This document shows, in pieces, positions 1 through 10,809 of a stretch of 64,000 bases of DNA (position 1 is its first letter; each line of letters begins with the position of its first letter). The DNA lies in assembly GCA_946699065.1 (NCBI GenBank), contig CAMPDV010000250.1, positions 62,001 to 126,000 on the forward strand, written 5' to 3'. The stretch comes from Loxodes magnus. Its lineage: Eukaryota; Ciliophora; Karyorelictea; Loxodida; Loxodidae. The notes under the pieces were generated by a model. That model ran no database searches. It was given only the letters and a program-made list of their open reading frames with translations, and had not been told where the DNA came from. The position numbers and the translations under genes are program-made.

Positions 1-102
1 AAGAAGAGCGTTAAGTTGAAGAAGACGTGGTGAGAATATTTGCTTCTGATTTTCTCTCCTATTCTGAGGAGGTGGTAAAAAACCCTTCTTGAAGCCAGCC
101 AT
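1..102 (-). CDS. 5' end of an unidentified gene, runs off the left edge
   Basis: The minus strand from an ATG at 102 reads 34 codons to the window edge. It begins MAGFKKGFLPPP and continues with a basic, Gln/Asn/Arg-rich stretch. It has no in-frame TGA, a balanced amino-acid mix and a clearly higher G+C than its surroundings. The sequence occurs once in the window, unlike almost everything to its right. The repeat array starts just upstream of its ATG, within about 20 bp, so its promoter must lie in array DNA. I do not recognise the family. The start is chosen as the first Met after the AT-rich stretch. Confidence is limited by the short visible length. Confidence 0.5.
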   Translation of the reverse strand, partial: MAGFKKGFLPPPQNRRENQKQIFSPRLLQLNALL

Positions 103-324
103 TTTATATTATTAATATTTCATTAGTTATTTATTTATATATAATAACTGAAATGCTATTTATTATCACTTTATTCTACTTATTTTATGAACAAGTTATG
201 TATAATTTATAATTTATAATATATAAAAGGTATCTTAATAAGTTATTTTAAGTAATTTATTTGTTTAACATAAATTATTTATTAAAGTATAAAATTAAAT
301 TCTTAATGTTATTTTTACTTTCTT

Positions 325-2163
325 TCAAGTTTGATTACTATCTTTCTCAATATTATGGATTATTGTCATCCTTACAAACTTTTATTTAAGTTTTCTAGCC
401 CATTATTCTCTTATTAACGTTCCTCTAATATATAAATATTTAAGATTTCTATAAAAAAGGTATTCTTATCCCTCTTAATCACAAAGTGGAAAACCTTCCT
501 ATGAAAATCCATATGAAAACTCAAGTTTTAAAATTTTTAAATGTTTACAGTTAGTTACTATTTATACTATATCTTTATTATTTAGTTACGTTTCATAAAA
601 GTATAAATACTTTAATTTGTTTATTTTAACTATTTCATCTATTCAATTCTCATCTAACATTTAGCAATATTCCAAGTCTAAACTTTCTAACTCCTTACAG
701 TTTTAACTCATAGATTGTAAAGTCTTATTATTTAAATCTTGCATATCACTAAGAGATAATTTAGTTAGTTTTCTACAATTCTCAAAAATATAACATAGAG
801 TTTCATTAGAAAGTTAGCTAAGGAATTTAAAAGATATTTCTTTATAATTTTATCCATAATCTCCTATTTTCTTCAAAGATGTATTAGTAAGTTCATATAA
901 TTAATCTAATATAAGAGATTTTAAATTAGGACAGTTTTACATTAAAGATATAAGATGATTATCATTAAAATTATAGCAATCTTCAATCTCTATATGTTAT
1001 AATTTATTATGCTACTTAGAAAATAATTCTTATATTGTTTCTGCTTATAAGTCTAACTTAATTGTTAAACTACTAAGGTTAAAGTTTTTTAACTTCAATA
1101 TGAATTAGTCGTAAGATATTTCTATATTATATTAGTTCATTTTGTTTAAATTAGGACAAAAATCAATATACTTGTCAATATTCTTATTAGAGTTAATGTT
1201 TATTTCTTCTAATGACATTCCCTTTTATTTCAGGTATTATACCAAAATTTCTTGATTAATTCCTTTACTAATTATTTTTAGTTCCTTTAAAGTTAAACCA
1301 AAGCAGTAGTCTATTAGAAATTTTCCTGTTATCTATTTTTTATTTATGTTTAAGACTTCTAAGGATTATAAATGAGTCAAATTTTACAAAAAATTTAAAT
1401 TTTCTTCCAATAAAAAGTCAATCCTTAAAACAATTTTTTTTAGATTTGAGCATTTTGAAATATATTCTTGAAAGGTTTTATCTAAATTATTTAGTTCAAG
1501 TAAATGAATTTCTTATACTAATTTATATCCTTTTTGATGTAAATTTAATTTTAGTTCTAAGCATTTTTTTATTTATTGAAAGATTTCTTTTGCTTAATTT
1601 TCTTATTATAATTTCTAAGTATCAATATACAGAATTTTAGTATCAGATTATAAAATTTGTTTGAGAGTTCAGTTTGTTTTATTTTAAACGTAGTCTTTAT
1701 TACTTGAATATTGTTTTATTTCTAACTTTTCAAATTAATACTTAAACTTATTTAGAAATTTATTAACTAATTGTAATCTACAAATGTCTATATTTTTAAG
1801 GAACTAACAAATATTTTGAAGAATATAAGAATTGGAAAATAAAGTTTATTTACTACTTTTAAACTGCTTGGCACTTTATTATTCTTAAGACAGTTCTTCT
1901 TCTTAGTTTAAGTTTTCATGAAATCTCTTCATTGGAAGCGTTATTTCTTAATCTTTTTAATCTTCTGTAGATATTTTTTAATTTATCAAATTGTTTTTTT
2001 ATTTTAAATCTTAAGTTAAATCCTTTTATATTTGTGCTGCTACTTAAGTTTCTTGGAGGTGTCTATTAGATTCTTCTTATTATCGATCAGAAGAGGATTA
2101 ACAATTTGAACTATTTGGTGTATAGTTTTAGCTACTAGTTGATTAATCAGTCCTGCTTTACAT
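325..2163 (-). CDS. F-box/leucine-rich-repeat protein, copy A1
   Basis: It reads as 612 residues with TAA/TAG as Gln and TGA as Trp inside the gene. Residues 1-105 are Gln/Ser/Asn-rich and probably disordered. Residues 107-145 fit an F-box (LFSNSYILQNI, then FLKNIDICRLQ), the surface that binds Skp1 in SCF ubiquitin ligases. From about residue 200 to 590 run AMN1/FBXL-type leucine-rich repeats, clearest at LSNETLCYIFENCRKLTKLS and CKELESLDLEYC; this part would select the substrate. Trp165 and Trp507 are TGA codons present in all eight copies. The start is the ATG shared by every copy, followed by QSRTDQSTSS; the stop is a TGA at the common end. Function is inferred from the family. Substrate, localisation and expression are unknown. 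Confidence 0.8.
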
Positions 2164-2315
2164 TTTATTATAATTTTTTATTTTATCAGACTATTTATAC
2201 TTAATTTTATAAAAACGGCTATATTTATAATTTATATAATTATAATCATATTTTAAATTAATTTAAATTAGTATAATAAACTTTTTAAATTATATAAATT
2301 AATAAATAAGATTAT

Positions 2316-2348
2316 AGAGCAAGTAGCAACCCAATGGCATGCAATTCT
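2316..2348 (-). repeat. shared 3' hairpin motif at the end of island 2 (unit 1)
   Basis: Read on the plus strand it starts AGAGCAAGTAGC and ends GCAATTCT, so AGAGC can pair with the GNTCT-like end. It is the same motif that ends islands 1, 3, 5 and 7. It lies about 150 bp upstream of the F-box start at 2163, in the same orientation. Confidence 0.55.
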
Positions 2349-2563
2349 TTAATAAAGATTTTTAATGTTTAAATATCTCTTTGCTGAAGTCTTCCAAAGT
2401 GTTAACATTCCTTTGTATGACTTGTCTTCTTTAGGCCGTGATCATAATGTTCCCTAAGAGACGTTAATATATCTGGCATCTTTCATCTTTAACTTTACTT
2501 GATGCTTCTTCAGTCTTATCTTCTCTTGGCTTCTATGAGATTCTTATTCAGTTCTTCGCTCAT
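2349..2563 (-). CDS. island 2: putative small basic protein (unit 1)
   Basis: From an ATG at 2563 the minus strand reads MSEELNKNLIEAKRRQDW and on to KMPDILTSLRE, using TGA as Trp. The three array copies keep the first 45 or so codons with few changes (unit 2 starts MDEKPNKNLIEDKRRQDW). Beyond that, copies differ by small indels and the frame is not shared, so the real 3' end is uncertain. G+C is clearly above the flanks. The F-box gene follows on the same strand, making island 2 a candidate upstream gene or promoter-bearing element. No family recognised. It could equally be a non-coding element that happens to be open. Confidence 0.35.
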
Positions 2564-2639
2564 GGTATTTTTTGTTACAGTAATTAAAGTAAATTTCAGT
2601 TGAAGGATTGCTCATCTCTATTTAAAATTAATATATATA

Positions 2640-3321
2640 ATAATAATAGTTTATTATATTGATTCAGCTTTAATTGCTTATCCAAATTTGGTTTTTTATA
2701 TAATAAGAAAGTAAAACTTCTTATCTTCAATTTCTTTTTTTTTGAGTCTCTATTTAGATTTTCTACTTCTTGAAATAATTAATTTATTTTATTTAAACAT
2801 TTCTAATTATACTTTAATTATTCTTTTTCGATATCTACAACTGTTCAAATCAGGTTGCCCTAAAATGTATTTTCAAATTTTCATATTGCACTATTTTAAT
2901 TTCTTGTTTCAAATAGATGAAACAAGTTTATGCTCTATCAGTTGATTTCGACTGAAGTTAGGAATTAGAAGCTTAAAAAATGGTTCTTTCATGCTATTGG
3001 TTATATTTAAATACCTCTACCTAAATTGATTTGAACGTTTTGATATTGGTCTGAGAGAAGAAAAGTTTGAATATAATATAATAGTGAAAATAAAAATGAT
3101 AGTTTGAGATAATATAGAAAAATAAAAGATATAATTGTAATAATTGTAATAAAAGGAAGAATCCTTATAATAGGAAAGAATATTTAAAAGTATCTTAAAT
3201 AGATTAAACTTAATAGGAAAATCTCTTTTTTAAATGTTTATTTAAATTGAAAATAAAGTGTAGAAATATTTAAGTTTTAGTATTTAATAATATTTATCTC
3301 TTACTCTATAGAAGCCTAATA
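2640..3321. other. AT-rich spacer, no gene supported
   Basis: This is very AT-rich DNA present in all three units (27330-28015, 51400-52094). A short open stretch at 2742-2945 on the plus strand is poorly conserved as a frame between units and is not called. I see no promoter or RNA signal. Confidence 0.5.
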
Positions 3322-4191
3322 AGTTACTTTATTATAAAAAATGAAGAGACTTTCTATTTTAAAATTGATAAAAATAGCTTTGAATCACTAAAAAATGAAT
3401 AATTAAAATTTGTAAAGAACAAAATATAAGTTGACTAATTATAAAATAATATAAGCTAAATATCAATAGAAGTAATACTTTAAAAATAAGTACTTTATTA
3501 TAATTATTTTTAAAAATCTTTATTTTTCTACAATAACTATTAATAAAATATTAAATAATTAAACAATAATTCCTAACTTAATTATTATAAAAACTTTACT
3601 AACATTTTTAATAAAATCACTTAAATTTAAAAAGTAATTATAATTTACTTAAAGTACATTTAATTTACTTACCATAACTTAAGTAATTAACATATATCAA
3701 TCTAAGCTAATTTTAATATTTACATTAATGCTAGATGATTCTTATAAAACATTCAGGAATACAATTTTTATAATATTATATTGAGAGTAGATAAAGTTAT
3801 TTACATTTAATCTAAGTGATGCAACTATTTAAATTACTTTTTTACTAAATCCTTTTAAGTAATTTTTAGTAGTATAATTTTAATATCTTTGTTTATTTTA
3901 CATTATATTTATAAATAAAACTTAAGTAATTATTCAAAATTTATTTCTTACAGTTAAAATCATAAACACAAAAGAACCTTAATTTCTTAAAATGTCATCT
4001 TTTCTTATTGTATCTTAAAAGCTGGCTATTTAATACTACTTTTAATAAAACTATGCTTTAATAATGAGTCAAAATATTAAAAGTTTATGTTTGGAAATAG
4101 CTAAAATGGTTATATAAAATATTGATATCTCCTAATACCAAAAATAACTAAATTTAAATATCTATTTAGATTATTTTTTTATTTTTATATA
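3322..4191. repeat. 870-bp presence/absence segment flanked by ATA (unit 1)
   Basis: Unit 2 lacks exactly this stretch; its junction keeps one ATA (28013-28015), where unit 1 has an ATA on each side (3319-3321 and 4189-4191). Unit 3 also carries it. I see no terminal inverted repeat. The inner part is distantly similar to 14900-15300, so it may be ancestral sequence lost from unit 2 rather than an insertion. Confidence 0.6.
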
Positions 4192-4635
4192 ATAGAATTA
4201 AAAAATATTTTAAAGGCTTAGAAAAAGAAAATATACAACTTTATCTGAACTTTCTTAAAAAAAATTATTAAAATGTTTATAAAATAAATAGCCTTTTTAT
4301 AGCAAAATTATGATTTTCTTTTAATTTAATTCTATATTTATTAAAAATGAATTGATGAATACTATGTAATAAAATGTGATTCAGCAAATACTCTATATTA
4401 TAGTAAATGTTTTGTTATTTGTTTAGAAAGAGTCTTTATTCATGATAAGAACTTAATTGCTTTTCAATTTTAGTTACTTGTCTTTTTGCATAGTTAACTT
4501 TTTTAAATTATGTTATATACATAGCAATTATAATTGTATTTAAACTCCTTATTATTATATTATATACATAATTTAAATAGGGTTGAAAGCCTCTCCTTCA
4601 GATGCTGCTTGGAGACCCAGCAAGGCAACAAAAAA

Positions 4636-4880
4636 ATGAGCGCGGACGGAGGTTAAATCGGAAGAAGAGAAACCAATACAAGAGAAGGAAGATGTGACAA
4701 GCTGGATTACTCTGAATGCCAGAAGGAAACTTTCTTCATCATAGGTCGGGGAAATGTACCAGTAATCGCATATTGCATCCTATGCTTTGGAAGGAAAAAT
4801 TACAGGGACATATCGTAGGAAGAGAAAATAAGGAAAGATAGATCTATAAAATTTTTTCGATAAAAATAAAATTAATTTAA
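4636..4880 (+). CDS. island 1: putative small basic, Cys-containing protein (unit 1)
   Basis: A GC-richer island begins at about 4575. From ATG 4636 the plus strand reads MSADGGQIGRRETNTREGRC, then a hydrophobic, Cys-bearing stretch with VPVIAYCILCFGRKN, then a basic tail that runs into the shared hairpin motif. No in-frame TGA occurs in the first 70 codons. Compared with unit 2 there are two silent changes (ATC/ATT, TAT/TAC) but more replacement changes, so selection on this frame is not proven. Unit 3 has lost the island. It may be a small gene, or the body of a short retroposed element whose 3' end is the hairpin. No family recognised. Confidence 0.35.
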
Positions 4881-4914
4881 AGAGCTGTGCAACAACGAGA
4901 GTGCTACGCGTTCT
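4881..4914 (+). repeat. shared 3' hairpin motif at the end of island 1 (unit 1)
   Basis: It starts AGAGCTGTGC and ends CTACGCGTTCT. AGAGC pairs with GTTCT (one G-T) and an inner CGC-type arm with GCG. It is followed by a T/A-rich tail with TTTATTT repeats that is also seen after the island 5 motif. Confidence 0.6.
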
Positions 4915-7225
4915 GAAATCGAATTTATTTATTTATTATTTATTATAATAAAATATAAGTGAATATGAAAATAAATAGAGTTAAAATAACTAAGTTAATA
5001 GTTAAAAATATGATTATTTATTTTTATTAAGTTCTTTTAGCTTATAAAATAATAATTAATTTAGGATTAATTTCTTGTTTTAATTTTTATTCTCATTTTC
5101 TTTTCTTCTAAAACTTATTAACTTATAACTGTATTTTATAATTTAAATTTTTTAATAAATTCTATTTATTCTAATGAAGATCTAAGTAAAGCATTAAATA
5201 TGATTTTATATAATTAATCTAATAAAATATATATTGTAAAGCATAAATTTTAAAATTATTTTAGTTTTAAATATTTATTAAACAAGTTTAATCTTAATTA
5301 GCTTCAAAATTCCTTCAAAAGAAAAAGCACTAAAAAATGATTATAAATAAATATACAAATTATATATAATTTATAGCTAAATAAAATATTTAAAAATTTT
5401 GATTTAAAAAAAGTAAAAATAATAAAAATATAGACATTGAATCAAAAAAACATTTTAGCAAAGCATAAGAAACTTTTAAAATTTTATGTTTAAATAGTTA
5501 AACTACTTTAAGTTATAAAAAGATAATTAAAAAATCTTATAAACTTATAATTTTATTTATTATTTGCTTTGATAAACAAAGGTGTAAATTTGAGAAATTT
5601 CTTAAATATGTAAAAATCTTATTAATTAATCACTAAAAACTTTAAAAAATTAAATATTTATTAATTAGTGCTATTCTTTGAATGTAATTAAAGCAAGCTT
5701 ATCACTTATCTTTAATTTTAATAAATATATTTTTATTAGATTTTCAAATTAAAATATCCATTTTTTTAATTTTTTTCTTTTTTAATAAAGATTTAATAGT
5801 TTTATGAGATTTTGATTAGGCTTTAATGACATTACTATCTATTAAATATATTTTAAATTTCTTAGAATTAAATGTATATTATTTAAATTTCTTGGAGAAT
5901 TCTACTTTTTTAATATTTTTAAATTTTTTAAAATAATTTCTTAAATAGATCTTTAATCTATTAATTTTTAATGTATTGGTTGTAATTGTATATGTTTTTT
6001 AATTTGAATATAATTTTATAATTTTGCATAAAAGTTTGATATTCTTACAACCTAATTTTAAAATAATAAATCTAGATTTTCTGAAAGTTAAAATATAATA
6101 TTGTAATAAATGCTAAAAATAGTTATAATGTTTCTTTACTCTGCTATTTTTACAGCTTTTAACTTTTATAAAATAGTTTTATTATTATTTTGTAATTTCT
6201 CTTTTTAGATTTATTTTAATTACTTCTTTTAGCTTATAGATATGCTTCATACCTTCTTTAAATATTTAGCATTTCTTACATTTTTAGATGTTAATTGATA
6301 AAATAGTTAGTATTAAAGCTGATTGCTCTTAGTATAATAGATTAGTAATTTAAAAATATTGAATATTTGGCTCTTTAAGCAATGGTAGTATAAATATAAG
6401 TTAGTTAAATGTTAAATGAAAATATGATGTAAATAGTATTAAGTATAAAGATGAATATAAGTGATGATATTAATAATGGTTTAGTTAATAATTAATTAAT
6501 TTGATGACATATAAAAGTATAAACTAGTTATTAAATTATTAATTTATTTATTAACTCAGATTATGCAATTTTAATGGTATTAGTTATAATATTTTGATTA
6601 GTTTTAAACAAATCTATATTATAACTTAGTATATTTATAATTATTATAAACATTTAAAATCATTCTATTATTTTAAATCAGACTTTATTAAACTTTATAT
6701 CATTCCAATTAAATCAAAATTACAATTCAAAGGCTAGTATTTAGATTTTATAACGATAAATACCTCTAATCAATATATTTAAATCAAACTATCCAAAATC
6801 TAGATATTTAAGTTTAAATTTATGCTTAAACTACTATTTTCTTTACTTTAATTGGATAAAAGATATGCAACAATATTAAAGTATAAATAAAATCAAAGTT
6901 TAAATCATTAGAAAATCATTTATATTGTAATATTCAAATATTTCATTTTACTAAATTTAAACATATTATACATATAACTATCAATATATTTCTAAACACA
7001 ACTAATCCAACCTATCAACAAATATACTGTCACTAACTTTTTCCAAATTCATATCTAAAATACAAAAAACTTAAAACCATAATCATTTTCAAATATCATT
7101 AATTAATATGCTTTACTTCAATAACTAGGCCAAATCAAGAGGTCAAAAGTAAATCATTAAGAGAAATTTATAAAATTTTTAATTATTAACAAAGATATTT
7201 AGGCTTTTTATTTAACCTTCAGTCA
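4915..7225. other. AT-rich spacer with a G-rich to C-rich strand switch
   Basis: No gene is supported. About 6360-6530 is G-over-C on the plus strand and about 6650-7100 is C-over-G. The minus strand at about 5040-5330 reads as a Lys/Leu/Gln-rich peptide, but any frame is open under this code. Unit 2 is almost identical over this stretch; unit 3 is strongly diverged. Confidence 0.45.
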
Positions 7226-8190
7226 ATGGAATTAAAAATAGTCAAAACTATCAAACAGATAGAAGAATTTATAAAGAATACTAACTCCTACAAATAAAAA
7301 TAAAGCGGATCTCTTCAATCAAAGGACAAGTAAGAACTGAAATAAAAATTTAGAACAGAAAAGTTTACATGGCTCTCGACACCTCCATTGAAAACTAAAA
7401 AATGAGACCACTCAACTGAATCAATAAAATTAATAATGAAAAATTAAAAAAAAACGAAGAAGGTTAAGCAAAATAATTCAATAAAGATCCTATTACCTTT
7501 GATTTAGACAATACCGAAATAGAACAAATGGACTCTTAGTAGATGAAGCAGCTGATTCATCAATTTATTAGAAACATAAAAAAGCTCGAAGAGAAATTAA
7601 ACTCCCAGAAGGAAGAAATATTTGTATTAAGCCAGAATTTGATAAATCATGAAGATGACGATGAAGTCCATATGGTAGATTAAAGAGCTAAAATCGGAGT
7701 TTATGAGCAAATTGCAAGTTTAGAGAGTGATATTAGAAAAATTCAAGAGCAAGACGAAATAAACTGAGTAAAATTATATTCAATACTTAAATTAATAGAA
7801 GAAAACTTGTAGAAGCCTTCTTAAGGAACTCCAAAAGAAATAGAGAAACAAATAAAGACATTTCCTAGAGCAAGAAAAAGATGCTACATTTGTAACAGCA
7901 CTTGACCTTTATGCTGGAAATATCCCCAATAGAAAAAAATAAGAATGAATATCTGGAGAAATGTTAACTAATAGCAACAGAAGTGGGAAGCGACGGAATT
8001 CTTCCCATCGGGAAATGGGAAAATTGGAAAAAAATTCTCAACTCGGATTATATAAAAGAGAGAAGTCAATGAAAAAGTGCAATGCAAGGATAGAACATGC
8101 CGGAACGGAGATTTTATACATTTAAAACTTCAATTAAACCGGAAGGCGAAATTTATTTTAATGATTAATGATTATGCTTTACTATTTATA
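7226..8190 (+). mobile_element. fossil coiled-coil/zinc-knuckle (Gag- or ORF1-like) element, unit 1
   Basis: Plus strand. From an ATG at 7226 a Lys/Gln-rich head is followed by a long heptad-like, Glu/Lys/Leu-rich region (about 7500-7860), then a basic stretch with a Cys cluster, RKRCYIC, near 7880. The order head, coiled coil, KRCY.C is the same as in the element at 59825-60681. That order is typical of nucleic-acid-binding Gag or LINE ORF1 proteins, which bind element RNA. No reverse transcriptase or terminal repeats were found, so LTR versus LINE origin is open. It looks incomplete, with about one or two breaks. The copy in unit 2 is nearly identical, so the duplication is recent although the element is old. 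Confidence 0.45.
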
Positions 8191-8405
8191 TCTCAATAGC
8201 CATTAATTTATATATAATAACTGAAGCATTATTTATTATCTCTTTATTCAACTTATTGTATGAACAAGTTATGTAAAATTTATATTTTAATATGCAATAT
8301 ACAAAGTATTTTAATAATCTGCTTTAAATAATTTAATTTTTAATTTTTTAAATAATTTATTTATACAAAATATCAAATTAAATGTTTATTGTTGTTTATT
8401 CTATT

Positions 8406-10238
8406 TCAAATTTTATTATTTTCTTCAGCATTATGTATTATTGTCATTTTTACGTACTTTTATTTAAGTTAATTAATCCATTTTTCGCTTATTTATGTTT
8501 CTTTAACATTTATATATTTAAGATTTCTAAAAAAAGAATATTCTTAACCCTCTTAATCACAAAATGGAAGGCCTTCTTCTGTAACATCCTTTAAACGCAT
8601 AAGATTTAAAATTTTTAAATATTTGGTGTTTTTTACTATTTTTAATGTATCTTTATTATTTAATTAAATTCCATAAAAAGTTAGGTATTTTAATTTGTTT
8701 ATTTTAACTATTTCATCTATTCAATTCTCATCTAACATTTAGCAATATGTCAAGTCTAAGTTTTCTAATAGCTAGCAATTTTAACTCATAGATTGTAAAG
8801 TCTTATTTTTTATTTTTTTCAATCCAAATAGAGATAATTTAGTTAGTTTTCTACAATTCTCAAAAATATAACATAGAGTTTCATTAGAAAGTTATCTAAC
8901 ATATTTAAGAGATATTTCTTTATAATTTTATCCATAATCTCCTATTTTCTTCAAAGATGTACTAGTAAGTTAACTTAATATCTTCAATTTAAGAGAAATT
9001 AAACTAGGACAGCTTTTCATTAAAGATATCAGGTGATTATCTCTAAAGATATAGCAATTATAAATCTCTATATGCTATAAATTATTATGCTACTTAGAAA
9101 ATAATTCTTATATTGTTTCTGCTTATAAGCTTGAAAAAATTGTTAAACTACTAAGGTTAAAGTTTTTTAACTTCAATATGAATTAGTCGTAAGATATTTT
9201 TATATAACATTAGTTAATTTTGTTTAAATTAGGACAAAAATCAATATATTTGTCCATATCTCTATTATGGTTAATATTTATTTCTTCTAACAATTTTCCT
9301 TTTTATTTCAAATATTATAATAACATTTCTTGATTAATTCCTTCACTAAATATAATTAGTTCCTTTAAATTCAATCCTTAACAATAGTCTAGTAAAAACT
9401 TTCCTGTTATCTATTCCTAATTTATGTCGTAGACTTCTAAGGATTATAAATGAGTCAAATTTTACAAAAAATGTAAATTTTCTTCCAATAATAAGTTAAT
9501 CCTTAAAACAATTTTTTTTAGATTTGAGCATTTTGAAATATATTCTTGAAAGGTTTTATCTAAATTATTTAGTCCAAGTAAATGAATTTCTTGAACTAGT
9601 TTATATCCTTTTTGATATAAATTTAATTTTAGTTCTATGCATTTTTTAAATTCTTTAAAGGTTTCTACTATTTAATTTTCTTATTATAATTTCTAAGTAT
9701 TAATATACAGAATTTTAGTGTCAGATTATAATATTTGTTTGAGAGTTCAGTTTGTTTTATTTTAAGCATAGTCTTTATTACTTGAATATTATTTTATTTC
9801 TAATTTTTTATATTAATACTTAAACTTATTTAGAAATTTATTAACTAATTGTAATCTACAAATGTCTATATTTTTAAGGAACTAACAAATATTTTGAAAA
9901 ATATAAGAATTGGAAAATAAAGTTTATTTATTACTTTTAAACTGCTTAATGTTTTATTATTTTTAAGAAAACTCTTCTTAGTTTAAGTGCTCGTTAATTC
10001 TCTTCATTGGAAGCGTAATATCTTAATCTTAATACTCTTTTATTGATTCTTTTTAATTTATCAAATTATTTTTTTAATTTTAGTATTAAATTAGATCCTT
10101 TTAAATTTGAACTGTTACTTAAGTTTCTTGGTGGTGTCTATTAGATTCTTCTTATTATCGATCAGAAGAGGACTATTAGTTTGGATTATCTAGTTTATAA
10201 TTTTAGTTACTAGTTGATTAATCAGTCCCACTTTGCAT
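8406..10238 (-). CDS. F-box/leucine-rich-repeat protein, copy B1
   Basis: It reads as 610 residues, two fewer than copy A1 because of small in-frame differences. Its second codon is CAA where most other copies have TAA, a direct sign that TAA means Gln here. The F-box, the LRR block and the two conserved TGA/Trp codons are kept. The C-terminus has diverged (ends AENNKI before the TGA stop). It is nearly identical to copy B2 in its 3' half. A zinc-knuckle fossil on the opposite strand ends about 200 bp beyond its stop, and island 3 lies about 290 bp upstream of its start. Role inferred as an SCF substrate receptor. Confidence 0.78.
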
Positions 10239-10526
10239 TTTATTATAATTTTTTATTTTATCAGACTATTTATACTTAATTTATAAAAACGGCTATATTT
10301 ATAAATAAAACTTAAGGTTTAAATAAGCATTATCATATTTATGTAACTTAATTAAATTTACTTTTTCAATTAAATAAAAGAGCTAAATTAAATGAAAAGT
10401 GTAAATGGTTTATTTATCTTATAGCTATTCTTTATAATAAGCTGAATATAAATACTTAATTATTTTTTTATTTCATTAGAGTGCTTTTTTAATTACTTAA
10501 AACTTTTATAAAAAAAATTTAATTAA

Positions 10527-10558
10527 AGTACGAGTAGCCCCTTAATGTGCGCAGCACT
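10527..10558 (-). repeat. shared 3' hairpin motif at the end of island 3 (unit 1)
   Basis: This is a more diverged copy of the motif; the minus strand runs AGTGCTGCGCAC to CTACTCGTACT. Only the outer AGT/ACT and part of the inner arm can still pair. Confidence 0.45.
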
Positions 10559-10800
10559 ATAAAAAATCTATTTTAAAGTTTTTAAGATCCCAATATTCCC
10601 TTTGAATCTTCTCTTCTAATTGTGGGCAAGGTTGTAGTTCCAATTCATCAAAAGCACAGGACGTCAACAGGTGATTGCAGGTAAATTTTCAATTTATGAT
10701 AAAGAGATTATTCTGTTCCAACACTAAAGAAGGTTTTCTGAGTCAGTTCATCCTTGGGGATTCTTCTCGTAACCTTTAGAGGCAAGGTCCTCCCTATTTA
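10559..10800 (-). CDS. island 3: putative coding island, ends open (unit 1)
   Basis: This GC-richer island reads on the minus strand as a peptide with GYEKNPQGWTDSENLLQCW and later LLMNWNYNLAH, where two of the Trp codons are TGA. No start is defined; the frame is open further upstream towards 13080, but openness means little in this code. Unit 2 (34399-34640) differs by only a few bases. It sits directly upstream of F-box B on the same strand, as island 2 does for F-box A. It may be the 3' end of a longer decayed gene or a short element. Confidence 0.3.
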
Positions 10801-10809
10801 ATATAAATT

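Noticed and set aside
1446-1640. Plus-strand open stretch MSILKYILERFYLNYL and its copies (33357, 18931)
   Set aside because: Antisense of the F-box/LRR genes; the minus-strand reading has the domain motifs and the conserved length.
4575-4914. Island 1 as SRP RNA, snRNA or tRNA-like gene
   Set aside because: No SRP S-domain, snRNA or A/B-box signature could be matched.
8382-8594. Plus-strand hydrophobic open stretch (also 32215)
   Set aside because: Lies over the 3' end of F-box copy B on the other strand; composition is that expected of antisense AT-rich coding DNA.
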